Shown piece after piece: positions 47,727 through 60,745 of a stretch of DNA of 64,000 bases; positions within the stretch are counted from its first letter, which is position 1; every line of letters begins with the position of its first letter. Location: contig VCJN01003282.1 of NCBI GenBank assembly GCA_006384855.1, positions 1 through 64,000 on the forward strand. The letters are read 5' to 3'. The notes beneath the pieces are model-generated. The model had not been told where the DNA came from. It made no database searches and saw nothing but the letters and a program-made list of their open reading frames with translations. Source of the DNA: Tetraselmis striata (Eukaryota; Chlorophyta; Chlorodendrophyceae; Chlorodendrales; Chlorodendraceae). A program made the position numbers and the translations under genes.

Positions 47727-48663
47727 ATGGCCGACGCCGGCAAGGCGGCGGCTGTCAAAGGCGCCGGCGGGACATGCGCCACTGCTCAAGAACGCATCGA
47801 GGCGGGGCGTCGTGCGGGGGGCGCGACGATGAAAAGCTCAGCAGCTCTCCCGGTCCTTCGCTACCCAAGAACCTCTATGCCGCCGGCTGCCGCCGGCGAA
47901 GAGGACGCCATTCCGGCGGGCGGGAACGAGTCCCGCGCCGGTAGTGGTAAGGACCAGAACGTCCGTGCTACCTTCGCTCTTTCGAGCGAGCCCCACTGCC
48001 TTGATTGGAAAACCGTCCTCGCTACTGCCATGCCCAGAATCGAGAGCGGGATGCCTCCCGGCGGCGGCCTGCGACGTCTGGGGCTCGACCGTGTGCTCGA
48101 GTAGTACATGCTGCGCAATAACCCTCGTCTTCAATCGACAGCGGACGGGTACTTCCACGCCGAGCGAGTGCTACGGGGCCTTCATCGCCGGCATGGACAT
48201 CGAGCTTCGCAAGCTGCTAGTCGCGGCGTGTGTCACCGATGTGACTATGCAAGCGTTCGGGCAGCGGCTCGAGGCCGTCGTCCACAGCATGGAGGCCGTC
48301 GACGACGGTCATTGATTCCGCTTGGCCTACCTTCGCAAGCACTAGGACACGTAAATGCACAACGGCGGCCCCTTAGCTCTCGATGTTAGCGATAGCTCCG
48401 TCTTGGCACCGAGAACATGGAACCGCCCGAGTTCACCGAGCTGCCGGAGCTCTACAAGGATCACGAACATCGCGAGTGCCGCGAAGACGTCGGTCCGCCT
48501 GCGCTTCGGCAGTGGCAAACGGCGCAACGACCACGACTGTGACGGGAGCGGCAACAACCGCGACTACTTCAAGACCACCCGACCGACGCGCGAGGCGGCG
48601 GCGGCACGAACCGCCAAAGACACCGCCAAGGACATTGGTAAGGGCAAGACGAAGGTCGCGGGC
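47727..48663 (+). pseudogene. Possible gag-like region of the second element
   Basis: An ATG at 47727 opens 125 residues rich in Ala and Gly, ending at a TAG at 48102-48104. Another frame continues with a helical, charged stretch to about 48315, and a third with a Lys/Asp/Arg-rich tail to 48663. Position just after the left terminal repeat and the basic tail suggest gag, but no diagnostic motif (for example a CCHC knuckle) is visible. The call rests mainly on location. Confidence 0.3.
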
Positions 48664-50700
48664 TAGACGACCGACAAGGCCGAATGATGGGGTGCTCCTC
48701 GGTGCCGACCCCCTGCAACATCGTTTCGAGGACACGACTCCGGGCGTGCTTTCCAAGCAACAATGCACTGGAGTCGTCGGCATGAGCGGGACTCCCTGAC
48801 TACGAACTCGCCCACCCGGGTCGTCGTCCTTTCCCTACCCTTGCCTATGTCAACCCCTCCAACTTTAACATGCCCTTCTACTTTAAGCGCCCGCACCCAA
48901 GCTGCGGCCCACCGGGAGCTGAGGATCCTGGGTGCGGCAGCCCCGGCGGCACCACCCTCAGCTCTACCTCACCTCACCTTGCTTGTAGCCCCTAAGACCC
49001 TTGCCCGGTTGGGTGCGGCAGGGGGCTGAGCGGGGTGGCCGGTTGTGGCGAGTCATTGGATCATGCGACGACCAGGGAGCCATACGGGGGGCTTTTCAAA
49101 TAATACTCGGAGTCCCAATAGCGCCTCTTGGCGCCGCCGCCGGGCAACAACCATGTACGGGGCCTGCAAAAAAATTCTTGTACGACCTCGGCCTTGCGGC
49201 GGCCTCTCTGAGATCCGCCTACGGGTGGTGAGGGGGTGTTTACGACTCGGACGGGGGGAGCCTACTCGCGAAGTAGGGTGTTCCTGAAGGTCGTGTTCTC
49301 GTACCTTGCCCCCGCGACCGTACCTCGACCCGCGACCGACTGGCAAAAGAGCTGGCGTGTGTACCCCCCACCCGTATGTGTTGCACCTGTGAATCACTCG
49401 ATGCCCGGCCTAATATAGCGGCAATCTGCGGCTGACCCGTTCGGAACACCCGGGAAACCCTCAGCCACCCCGTGAGAACGGGCGAGGGCGGCGAGCGCGA
49501 GGAGACGGGTGCCCGCCGGCACTTAAAGTGGGGCGGGCGTTCGGGGGGGGGGGGGGGGGGGGAGCTATGCGTGGCAGCGACTAAGGGGCCATCAGACAGG
49601 AGCCGGAGTACCCTGAGGGAGTCGCAGCCATGCAACGGGAGGAGTCGGCTGGCGGCCACCTTGCTTTGACCATGGACGGGCGGCTGCAGCGACGCGAGGC
49701 GCGCTGCGGAAGCGAGCGGGCGAGCATGACCGGCCTAGTCCCGACCACGGAGCGACGACACGCGGACGGATGGGGGGGGAGGGGGGGGGGGCGTTGGTGC
49801 CCGCCTTTCTCGCTCCAGTCCCCATTGGGGATCCTACCGCAAGAGCTCAGGCGGGAGAGATGGACGAGGCAGCATCGGTGGACCGCGGCCGAGGCCGGCG
49901 GACCGCAACAGCGCCGGCGCGGTGGGGCAATCAGCACTACTGCGACCTGCGGGATATTTTCAGCGATAGTTGCAGGCAGAGCCAAGACGCAGCACGACGA
50001 CCGAAGACTGCGCGGTGCCGGTGCATTACCGATGTACATGAAAACCTTATTTTCGGGGGTGGGGCGAGTTTTGCATTGGTAATCCCCGTACTGCTGCCAA
50101 TTAGCGGCAGTCGCTTGTACGTGCGGCTAGACGCAGTTATCCGGAAAATAATACAGCTTCTGATCACGTGATGGAAGGAGACGGGGTTTAGAAACGAAAG
50201 AGGGTGGCCGGAAGCTTGACCTGCAATTAAACTATATGTGTTCCTACTATGGTTACAGATGGTAGGCCCTAAGAACAACCCGGTCTCAGCGGTGGAGAGC
50301 AGCCGGGTAGCACGTTGTAATTAATTTAAATTTAAATGTAAATTTCTACATCACGAGAATATACACCGACTCCGGCCCCATTTCTCGCGCGCCCATCTCG
50401 ACTTGCCGCGCTAACACTTTTTGCCCGCCGCTCGCACATCGCCCTCTCGCGCGCAGCCCGTCGGGCTAGGTACGTGGCTCGCGCGACGCGCCCGCTACGA
50501 GGTCAGCCGGCTACATCAACCTACCTTCCCGGCATTACATTCGTACTGCATATGCTCCCGTCGTCATCATCAGCACCCGGCCAGCGCCATCAGCAAAATC
50601 CGCGGCAGCACACGGCGCATTTAGGCGCGAGTCCGTCGCTCCACGAAACCGCCCCCGTATTTTATCGCCGACACGAGGCGAAGGCCGCCTAGAGCGAGCT
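48664..50700. other. Interior of second element without recognisable coding
   Basis: Only short or low-complexity frames are present. A 20-base G-run lies at about 49543-49562 and a shorter one at about 49771-49790. A complete DIRS-like element would carry reverse transcriptase here; none is visible. Confidence 0.5.
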
Positions 50701-51800
50701 CATGCAAGACAACATCGAAGCTATGTACGGCACGGACGAATGGAGTGCCAAGGTGCTCGACCTTTTGACTAAATCGCTCACAGTCGGCACCTACTCCAAG
50801 TACGACGAGGGCAAGGTTTGCCTTTTCGCCGATATCTGCATCGACGAGGACGGCGTCTCACCTCTGGAGTGCACCGGGGCAACGTGGGTCCGCTATTTCG
50901 CATGGATCGCAGAGCGCGGCACTATCGGCGCCGGCTCCTTGCAACACTACCTCTCCGCCATCAACACCTTCCGGCGTCACACCGGTCGGTCGTTATGACG
51001 CCCCTGCCACCGGTCCGCCTATCACCTACATGGAGCGTGCGCTTCAGCTCCGCAAGCAAACAACCAACGAGGAGCTTCGGCGCGCCCCCTGTTGTGCGAC
51101 GTCATCTCCGACCTCTTCGACGACTTTGCTGCCTTCTTACATCTACCCCCGACGACGGTAACATCCTTTGCGCCGGCGCGACCGTGTGTTCGATGTTCAT
51201 GTTTAACTCCCGTGGTAGTGGGTCTAGCGTCTCATGCGGCACGCACGACATGGCCATCGACGCCCGCAGCGTCAACGTCTTCGTCAACCAAAAAATAACG
51301 GCGGGTCATCGCAAGCGTCGAGACGGGTTCAAGCCCCTACTTCAAAGCCATGCTTCCGCCGTGCCCACTTAGACAGCCCTCGTGCGCCGCTTCGTCACCT
51401 ACCGCGATGCCGCGTTCCATACTCCCACCGCCTCCGCAAAAAGCAACCCGACCGATTCTAGGCGCTCCCCTGCGACGGTGCCAGACCACCCCTCACGCGG
51501 AACGCCGCTACCCGCTGCGACTGGCTCAAGCGGGCCGAAGGCCGCATCAATATCGAGCCCCCCCCCCCCCCCCCCCCCCCCGGAAGGTTTCGTGTGGAGC
51601 TCGCACTCCTCACGGAAGGGCGTGGCGTCCGGTGCAAACGCAGTTGGCGTGCCTCTGGACACAATCCGCCGCCACTGGTTGGGCCCGCAATTCTGCAGTA
51701 ATCGACGGCTACATCGACCCGACTACGCTTCCTACCCGCGCCGCCGCGCTACCGGTCGGCTGGCTTTCTCCCACGGTGGTCCTCCGCAGCCTTCTCGGCG
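50701..51800 (+). pseudogene. Tyrosine recombinase of a DIRS-like element, degenerate
   Basis: An N-terminal SAM-like region (50701-50998) carries helical segments followed by LQHYLSAINTFRRHTG. After a frame break, 51180-51300 reads as the first catalytic half (FMFNSRGSGSSV, then VNVFVNQK). The C-terminal signature HSSRKGVASGANAVGVPL includes the conserved HxxR at 51604-51615. A WLSP segment near 51760 falls in yet another frame. At least three frame changes and stops (50996, 51370) break it, and a 22-base C-run at about 51559 splits the two catalytic halves. The family call is well supported by motif order; activity is not expected. Confidence 0.75.
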
Positions 51801-52629
51801 GCGCCCGCGCTCTGCCGAGCGCCGCCCCGCCCCCTCCGCATTTTTGAAGACTGAGGTGGCTAGTCTCCCTGGCCTACCTCCCTTCGGATATGCGGGTGTC
51901 TATACCGGCTGCCCAGGTCCTCTGCGCCACGCCAATTCGACGAGGCGGCCAAAGCGCAATGCACGCGTGCACGGGCAGTCTTGGTTGGTGCTTTGCTGGC
52001 ACTAATGCTGCAGTACGGCACTTTGAGCTTGCCGCACTCGACAAACAACCTAAACCCCAGTACCGTCAAATCTTTTGAAACCATCATCGTCGCTAGATGG
52101 GACCATTCTCTAAGTTTTTTGCTGTCCTCCTACATGCACGACCCACCCTCCCTTTTGCAACTCTTTTGCCGAAAGTCCCCCGCGCTTTCTGTGTTATATT
52201 AAAACATGCGCACTTTGTGGCTAATCTTCCCTGCCTAGTTCCCTTTGAAGTGTCTACTACCCTGTCGCTAGCTATACTGGTATTGGTATGTACGGTTATC
52301 TCCATATTTAGTGAAGCATCTCCATATACATATATCAACGCGAGGGATGAATCGTCAATGAGTACTCGTACCATTATTGGCATTGTCTACTAGTACCAGT
52401 CACTACTATATATGCTGCGTGGTCAGTCCGTCCAGGCTCTTCGAAACTTTGCTGCCAGCCAGCCCGCTGAGTTCCGCCATCACCTGCCGCGCACGCGGCG
52501 AGGGTTGTTGCAACGAGTCTCAGCTTGGGTGCATGGTGCCTTGGGCGGCATTCTCCCTGCCGAAGTGCATACGTACGGCCAAGTTTGATGCGTTTGCCCA
52601 TGCTCATTCCGCGCCCTCTTTTGGTGCTG

Positions 52630-52720
52630 CTTCCACCGCGCAATTGCTGTAGTGGACGTTTCCTATTACCTTTTCGGGTAGTTTCCTGATCGCCTTTTGC
52701 CGCTAGCTCATGTACCTATA
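52630..52720 (+). repeat. Dispersed repeat fragment (shared with 32650-32745)
   Basis: Aligns with 32650-32745 over about 90 bases in the same orientation. It lies about 500 bases beyond the right terminal repeat of the second retroelement. Confidence 0.7.
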
Positions 52721-55558
52721 TAGTACCACTATGCGGTACCAATAGACTATGCGGTACGGGGTCAAGTACAACGCTGCTGTGCCCCCGGGCCACGGCTGTG
52801 GATCGGTTTGAGCGCTCCCCGGTGGACGGCATACAACGGGGTCGGCAGTGCGGGATGCGGCGTGGCACAACACGGAGCCCGGACACAAGGGCCTTCTTCG
52901 AGACATCATGGATATGTCGGAGTTCACGGGCATGGTCTTCGGTACGATGGATGTGGTGAGCAAGGGGGTGCGCCGCACTCTGCGCGGTGTCGCATGCTTG
53001 GCCGCAGATTGGGGTGCCCTCTCATCGTGGGGCACTCGGTGCACCACCCGGGCTCATCAGGAGGCCATACTCGCAAGAGATTTCCTCGGGGTCATGAGCT
53101 TGGTGGCGGTTCGAGAGCGTGCTCGCTGCCTCATCAGACGGAGCAAATTCGTCCGCCATCCCGTTGGCCGTAGCTGAAGCTGCATAGCATGTCTGTATAT
53201 CACCCTCGCACATACGCGCATGAGTGGCCCGGACTCTTAGCCGTGCGCGCATCACTCATCCATCCCGCTTCGTGCGGGATGCGGGCCGCTTTTAGGCGGC
53301 TGCTTGTTCTGTTATTCAGAACTGCCGTGGGGACGCGGGGCAGCCGCCAGCAGCCGCTGGCGACACCCGCGGGCAGGCCCGCCGCGGCACGATGACTTTT
53401 AGTACTGCATTTAGTACTGCTTTCAGCGGTGGATTTGTTACTTGCCTTTTTGTAATTCACACCAGTGGCACTATCTGCAAGGACAGTATTCAGTACATTC
53501 GTCCGTACATCATATAAGACGTCGGAGGCATGTGCTCATGCAATAACAGCGTAGAAATATCGCCTACTATCCGTAGTTATGAGCTCCGTCACCTCTGCTG
53601 CTCCGCGCGCCTCTCGCGGCGCAACCTACGGCTGACGACGGCGGGCAGGCGGAGATATCGCTCGAGCGCGGACGAAGCGGCTGCGACCCCGCGCCAACCG
53701 AGTACGACTTGTCACAATACGCCCCCCGCAGCCGCCCCACCCGGCGCGTGAAACTTAGGAGCTAGCCACAGTTGCAGCATTTGGACTGACAAGCAAACCA
53801 TTAGTGGTCTGGGGGCCCATAGCAACCCCTGTGCGCTAGTACCCCCGTGCCTGGTCTTGGGCGCCCTCATCCGTCGCCAGTGGCTGCCCAGCGGCGGCTA
53901 GTCGTCATATACCGGTTCATTGGAAAACAGTTGCTAACTACTGTCGCGCAGAAGCTGCGCTGTGTGTCGCCCGCCGCCACCCGCTGTGCCTCTCTGGCCT
54001 GTCCACCAGCTGCCCCACCAAACTAGCAGCGGTGCAAAGCAAGGCCCAGGCCCCGCAGCCAGGTCTCTAGCACGGCTGTGCCGTAATTTTTCCTGCTAAA
54101 ACGCGGCGTCACCACCGAAGACCTAAAGACAGGCCGCAAAATACACCGTCGCACGCCGCGGCCGAGTCTGCGGCACCCACACCCCGTACGAGTACTTACC
54201 AACTGTGGTTGCCGTGCGGCGTTAATCCGCCTGGTGTCGGCGCCAGCACTGTTAAGTGTTCAAAGCTGCCAGCAAAAGCGCGCGTGCAGGCAAAAAAACT
54301 TAGCGCCTGGAACAAGAAAGAGGCAAGGGCGCCACTGCCGCCAGACAACCCGTGTCGAGCGCAGCTGTTGCGCCGCCGGGTGGCGGGTCGGCACCCCGCG
54401 CATCATCTGGAACCTCATCTGGACGTTTTGGGGTACCGGAAACAGGGCCGGAAAAAAGGGGGGGAGTCTACCAAAACTGCAGCGAAACCGAGAAAACCGG
54501 CAGCTCTTGAGCTCGCCACTTCCGTTGCAGACGATACCCTTCTCCCTCGACCCCAGGCGGAAATCAAGGCAACCAAGAAAGGTGTGCCCTGATGATTTTG
54601 ATTCTCCATGCGCCCGGGTTTTGGGCAGGTTGGTTTTGGGCCAGCACGGTTGCCCGGCGCGAGAGTGGGATGACCGCAGTGTCGCAGCAGCACTGCTAAG
54701 GTCATATCTGGTACTGGTGTGAATTACAACAAGGACAGTTCCCCAGCTAAGGTCATATCTGGTATAGGTACCTCTACCCGCACCTGCATGTAGTGCAAAA
54801 AATGCTGTAGTAGCTGCTATGACTATTTATATTGACATTCACTGGAAAGTCGCTCCCGGTCCTCTGAATGTCCTTGTGATGATCACCAATGGAATTCTGG
54901 ATCACCAAGAAATGGCGATTGAGCGAAGATCATCGGGGCGCTATATCCCAGCCGCAAATGACAACGTGCTACGCCTCAGAAATCATTATCAGCGAATCCT
55001 GATCGCAATCATCTGGCGAAAGGCCGCACATTGCTCCGCACCTGCGATGCTCGTCGTGTCGGCCAAGTGGCGTTTGCGGATCTCTCCAGTCAGCCCTCCA
55101 CAGTCCTTACCAGTTGCTGCTAGGAGTCGTCGCGATGCACGGCTTAGGAGCGTGCTTCCAGCGCGGACGTATACCGACTAGTCGCTATGTCTGGAAAAAC
55201 CCTCGCGCCAGGGGTGCGTCTGCGCAGCGCAAGCGAATATCGCCAGCCAGAGTTGCCTGCCTGCAAGCAGGCTAGACTACGTTGTCTCTCCCTCGCGCGA
55301 CAACGCATCGCTTCGCCCTCCTCTCAAAATCCTCTCGCTACAGGTGCAGGTACGTAGCGGCGAAATCGCGCACTTCCGCTTGCACAGAAACCGCGACCAA
55401 CAGAGATAGCTAGCCCTTGTATTCCTTACCGGTAATTCTTACTCGCTACCCGTAGTTTGGTACAAGTAGTCGCTACCAATTTGAGTTAAACAAAGCGCTA
55501 AACTTTCGCAAGAACTGGTAGCTGTAGCGACCTGTAGCTGGATTACTGCTGCTGCTTG

Positions 55559-55588
55559 TAGCGACCAATCCTTACCGGTTGGTCGCTA
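55559..55588. repeat. Hairpin within a cluster of GTAGCGAC motifs
   Basis: TAGCGACCAA at 55559-55568 and TTGGTCGCTA at 55579-55588 form a perfect 10-bp stem with a 10-base loop. The same octamer, in both orientations, recurs several times between 55178 and 55590. Confidence 0.7.
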
Positions 55589-56107
55589 TCTGTGGTCGCA
55601 TGCGGCACTGCTTCCCCAGCTGAAACCTCTAACAGAGGTCGCCCGTCTGACTACTGGTTTAAAGACTGCTGGCCATGATCATACACTTGGAACTGCCCCG
55701 CTCCTTCCCCCTCTCCGGCACCCTCTCCCGACCGAGTTCTCAGTGCATCCACCGTCATGGGATTGCCGTTCCGTATCTGCAGGTTCTTGGAATCGGCGAG
55801 GACGCTGAAACCGCCTTCGGACCGCGGACGATCCCGCCGCCGCCAGGACATCGGAGGAGTAGCTGGGGATTCCGAAGCAGCGAAGTCGATTATCTTTCAC
55901 CCGTACGAATACTAGTGCAAGCGGGTGACGAAGACGCGCGGAGGGGGCAGATAGTTCCAGGGCTTTGTGCCCGACTGGATGCTTCCCAGGCTCGTTCCGC
56001 TCCAATCTTCGGGCGCGGGCGGGCTGCCCACGATCTTGTCGACAGGCGAGAGGGGCAAGGTTTATCAAGTTGAGAGGCCGCCACTCGCGCCCCTTCACGC
56101 CGAGACC

Positions 56108-59100
56108 ATGGGCGACGCCGGCACCGCCGTCGCTGTCCAAGCCGAGACCCTGACGGACCCCGTGGTTGATGCCATGCTCTGCGACGAGGAAATAGCATAC
56201 GTTGATGACGACGCAGCCCTCCCTGACGCGGCTCCATCCGAGACTGCCCCTGCGAGTAAGCGTCCCTGCCCTCGACCCACCTAGTTTATCGCAGCATAGC
56301 TCATGAGCGCTAGTCACCCCCCACCACAGCAGAAGTCCATGAGAGCCAATTGACGTAGAGGGCCCATCGCATCACCCTCATCTTGATAATCACAGCGTGT
56401 GTGGAAGTTTCGGCCTGATTCCTTGCTGTGTCTGCCTTGCTGCAGGCAAAACGTGTGCCATGGTAGACGCTAGGGAGCCATCTCCTGAACAGGGTGGGCA
56501 CTTCGCGCCTGGGCAACAGCTGTGTGGCGAGGCCATCGAGGACAATAAGCCTGGTACATGTGCACCTGGTAGTGGCGCAGCGCAAGAGAATGCAGGCAGG
56601 GATGGGCAGGAGGCACAGCCCGAGGTAGAGTGCCCGCATCCGGAACAGGAGGTACCCATTTACGACATCGAAGCCCCGAGCATGACTGCCTCATTCAACA
56701 ACACAGGCAACTCCGAGCCAGGGCCAGAAATACCGACGGCAGTGGCTGAGATGCCAGGCAGCAGCGAATGCAACATCAGCGAAGGACTAGAAGATGCCAT
56801 AGGCTTAGCAGCCGCCCTAGCTGCCACCATCGCCGTCCCTGTCGATGCTGTTGGTCCCCCAGCCAGCGACACTGCTGCGCCAGGGGTCACAGCAGGCGGT
56901 CAAGCTAATGGGTCATGCGGAGCAGCGGATGCTGCAGCTGCTGCGGCAGACGACATTCCAGCATCAGCTGGCATCCCGGGCGCATTAGGCGGCTGCACTG
57001 CCACGGCAGCTAACACCGTAGGCGCATCAACGAATGTCACCACTGCCACTGTTGTCCCAACTGACGGCAATGAAGCACCAGCTGACACCCCAGGTGCCCC
57101 AGAGCTCAGCACTGCCACCCCAGCGGAAACCACGGGTGCCCCAACAGATGCCACCGCCGCCACTGTTGCCGCAACAGACAGCGGTCCAGCACTAGCTGAA
57201 ACCGCGGGCGTGGCAGCTTCCGTCACTCAAAAACCAGCCGACACAGGGGAAGCCCCTGGTGACACCGCGGGCGCATCAAGTGATGCCGCCGCTGCCCCGA
57301 GTGACAGCAATCCAACAGCATCTGCCTCCCTGAGCGAACTCCCTGACAGCACTGTCAATGCAGGCGACACTGCGGTCGCATCAACAGATGTCACCACTGC
57401 CACTATTGGCCCAACTGGTGGCAATGCAGCACCAGCCGACACCCCAGGTGCCCCAGACTTCAGCACTGCTACCCCAGCGGAAAGCACGGGTGCCCCAACA
57501 GATGCCACCGCTGCCCCGAGTGACAGCAGCCCTACAGCATCTGCCTCTCTGAGCGAACTACCTGACGGCACTGTCAACGCAGGCGACACTGCGGTCGCAT
57601 CTACAGATGTCACTACTGCCACTATTGGCCCAACTGGTGGCAAAAACGCAGCACCAGCCGACACCCCAGGTGCCCCAGACTTCAGCACTGCCAACCCAGC
57701 GGAAACCACGGGTGCCCCAACCAATGCCACCGCTGCCACCGCAACCGACAGCGGTCCAGCACCGGCTGAAACCGCAGGCGCGGCAGCTTCCGCCACTCAT
57801 AAACCAGCTGACACAGCGGAAGCGCCTGATGACACCGCGGGCGCATCAAGCGATGCTGCCGCTTCCCCGAGTGACAGCAATCCAATGGCATCTGCCTCCC
57901 TGAGCGAACTACCTGACGGCACTGTCAACTCAGGCGACACTGCTGTCCCACCAACAGATGCCACCGTGGCCGCTGACAGCCCCGCAGCGACGGCTGAACC
58001 GCCCACCGCATCAGCTTCCGTCACTGATACCTCAGCCGACTCAGTGGCCGTCCCTGTTAGCACTGCAGGCGCATCAAACAATGCCACCGCTGTCCCGAGT
58101 GACGGCAGTCCTACAGGAGCTGATAGCGCGAGCGCGCCAGCCGGCAGCGCTGCCATCCCAGCTGACACCATGTGCGCTTCAACCGCCGCCGCAGCTGCTC
58201 CATCGGACAGCATTCCAGCTCCAACTGACACACAAGACGCCCCAGCCGACGCCACTCCCACCCCAGCGGACACTGCAGGCGGCCCAGATGATGTCAGCGG
58301 TGCAGCTGATGATGCATCTGACAGCCCTCCAGTAGTGGCTGATGTTGAGGGCGCCCCAGCAGGTGGCAGTACCACCCCCGCTGACGCTGTAGGCACTCCA
58401 GCTGACCCCGCAGATACAGCAGCTGATGGCACGGGCGCCACAGGGACCGCTGCTGGTGCAGCAATGCACTCGTCTGCGGCAACTGCGGATGCGAGCGGTG
58501 CCACCACGGACGCAGCCAGTCCGTTGTCTCCTGGCACCCGTCAGCCAGGGGCCTCCCCCGAGCCACTCAGCCCAAGCGGCAAGAAGCGGCCGCGAAAGAA
58601 GGCCAATAAATGCGGACACTGCCACACATGTGTGAACAAGCACCTGAAGAAGCGCTGCCTAACGGAGAAGGCAAAGGAGGAGGCCGAGGCTGCAGCTGCA
58701 AAGGAAGCCGCCACTGCCTCCCCTGACGCACCGCAATTGCCTGTCCCCGCGGCTGCCAACGCACCAGCGGCCCCTTCCACGTCTCCAGAGTCCGTCCCAC
58801 AGCCAGCGGCCGCCGCCCCCCTGGCTCCTTCTGCAACCAGCGCAGAGGCTGCTGTCGTGGGTCCATCCATGAGCGCAGCAGCGGGAGCCAGCCCGGCTGC
58901 TGCACAGCCGGAAGCTGCGGAGGAGACGCCAAAGGCACGCCTCTCTGCAAACGTGAAGAGGCGGTACCAGAAAGTCGCCCTGCAGTCGCAGGCCCGCGAG
59001 CAGGCTGACCTGGGCAAGCTGCTCCAGCCGCTGCTCAGCCCGATGGGCGGGGTGGAAGACATCAGCAAGTTCGCAGCCTTCCAGCAGCTGCTGGTCAAGG

Positions 59101-60714
59101 AGGATGAGCTCCACAAGCGCTACCTGCTGCTAGCCATCATGAACCTGACCACCAACACGGCCTGCCACAAGCAGTTTGTGGACAATGACGGCCTGGTCAC
59201 CCTCAACACCTGGTTGCTGCAGGCGCGGGACACGGGCACCGCCCTGCCCGTGAACGAGCGGAACGACCTGACATCCTTTGCCAAGAACATCATCACCGCC
59301 TTGGACAAGCTGCCGGTCACCATCGAGTCGCTGTCCAAGTCGCAGCTTGGCAAGACTGTCAAGAGCCTGATCAAGACGACGTATCCAGACGGCGTCAAGA
59401 GCGCTGCCAAGGCGCTGGTCAACAAGTGGAAGGGCATGTTCATCAAGCCTGCCGCTGATAGTCAGAAGGCTGGGCAGAAACGTGAAAGGTGCGCGGGCTG
59501 TCCTGGGTACGGGATTTTTCATTTCTTCGGGAGTGGGTTGGGGTGTTATTTGTGACCGATCCTGCCTGGCAGGACGCTCTGCTATCGCTGCTGATTCTGT
59601 TGATATGATCACCGCATCCCGTGCAGGGATGGGGAGGGGGCCGCGCCCTCTGCCGCCAAGAAGGAGAAGTCCGACAAGCTGGCAGGGCAGGGCAAGGGGG
59701 GCGGCGCGCCCCGGCTCGCCTTGAAGGCTGCGGACGACGACTCGCTGTTTGCGTCGCGCAAGGCTGCGCCGCGGCCCAAGGCTGCCGTCCCTGCCGTGGT
59801 GCGGCGCAGGGTGCAGAAGCTGGAGGTCCCGGGTGACGGGGACAAGGGCGACGGCCTGCTGAGTCCCAAGGCCGGCGAGAGCCCCAAGGCGGGCGGCGAG
59901 GACGCCAGCACCCCCTTCAGCAGTGCACAGCCAGAAGGCAGCGCAGACAGCCCCGATGAGAAGGACCCGGCAGGGGAGGTCGCACCTGAGGAGAGTCAAG
60001 TTGCAGGGCCGACCGCGCCCACAGAGACCAAGGTCGATGTCGCCGGGCCAAAGGTCACCAACCTGGCAGCTCCGCCCAAGCAGATGGCCCGGCTGCCGGT
60101 CACCATCAAGGTCACGCTCAACCCGACGCAGCGAACGGCCGCGCAGCGCGCTGCTGAGGCCGCTGCGAAAATCCCGGACTCGGAGCCGGACCCCGCCGCC
60201 CCAAAGAAGGCCAAGGCCAAGACGGTCTCGTTCCGGGCTGTCCGCGAGTTTGAGGTGCGCCTATTCCGGAAGGAGATGCCGCCGCAGGCGGCGGCGAAGG
60301 ACGACATGGGAGGCGATGACGAGGAGGTGCTCGACCCGGACTCGCCACGCGCAGGTGACCCCCCCCCCCCCCCCCCTCTCCCCCCCCCCCCCCCCCTTCC
60401 TCCCTCTCACCAACAAGATCACTATCTTTCAGCTTCTCCGTTCTTCACCTATGCCCACGCCTGCGAGAAGGAAACCTGCGGGAGGAGGGCGCGAGCTGCA
60501 TTCCACCACCCCACTTCTACGGCATTATTGAAAGACTCCACCCCATCATCCTGCTGTTGACTTATTTTCCCACCCACCACATGAATATTTACATACCACA
60601 TCTTATTACCCGCCCCGAACATGGTGTGTTATGTGGCCCGAGTTCACCCCGGCTCTCAGGGCGTGTCCCGTCCTGTGGACAACTGCTAGCATTGGGAGGA
60701 TGCGCTGTCTGACG

Positions 60715-60745
<31 letters not shown>

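Larger units (their letters stand above)
47290..52150 (+). mobile_element. Second retroelement remnant with tyrosine recombinase
   Basis: Direct terminal repeats at about 47290-47530 and 51920-52150 share GCACGGGCAGTCTTGGTTGGT, GCTTGCCGCAC and GAAACCATCATC in the same order. Between them are a gag-like frame (from 47727), about 2 kb without recognisable coding, and a tyrosine recombinase near the right end. No reverse transcriptase was seen inside, so an internal deletion is likely. The repeats look about three-quarters identical by eye, suggesting an old insertion. Confidence 0.65.
52151..56107. other. Interval between retroelement cluster and PNUTS-like gene
   Basis: No gene is supported. 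It contains the dispersed repeat fragment at 52630-52720, a 109-residue frame ending at 53177 with no ATG start and no recognised motif, a short repeated phrase (AAGGTCATATCTGGTA at about 54700 and 54750), and a cluster of GTAGCGAC/GTCGCTAC motifs at 55178-55590. The frames at 54209-54722 have no recognisable domain. Confidence 0.55.

Noticed and set aside
52848..53177. 109-residue frame downstream of the second retroelement
   Set aside because: It has no ATG at its start, no recognised domain and no splice partner, so it is kept only as a note.
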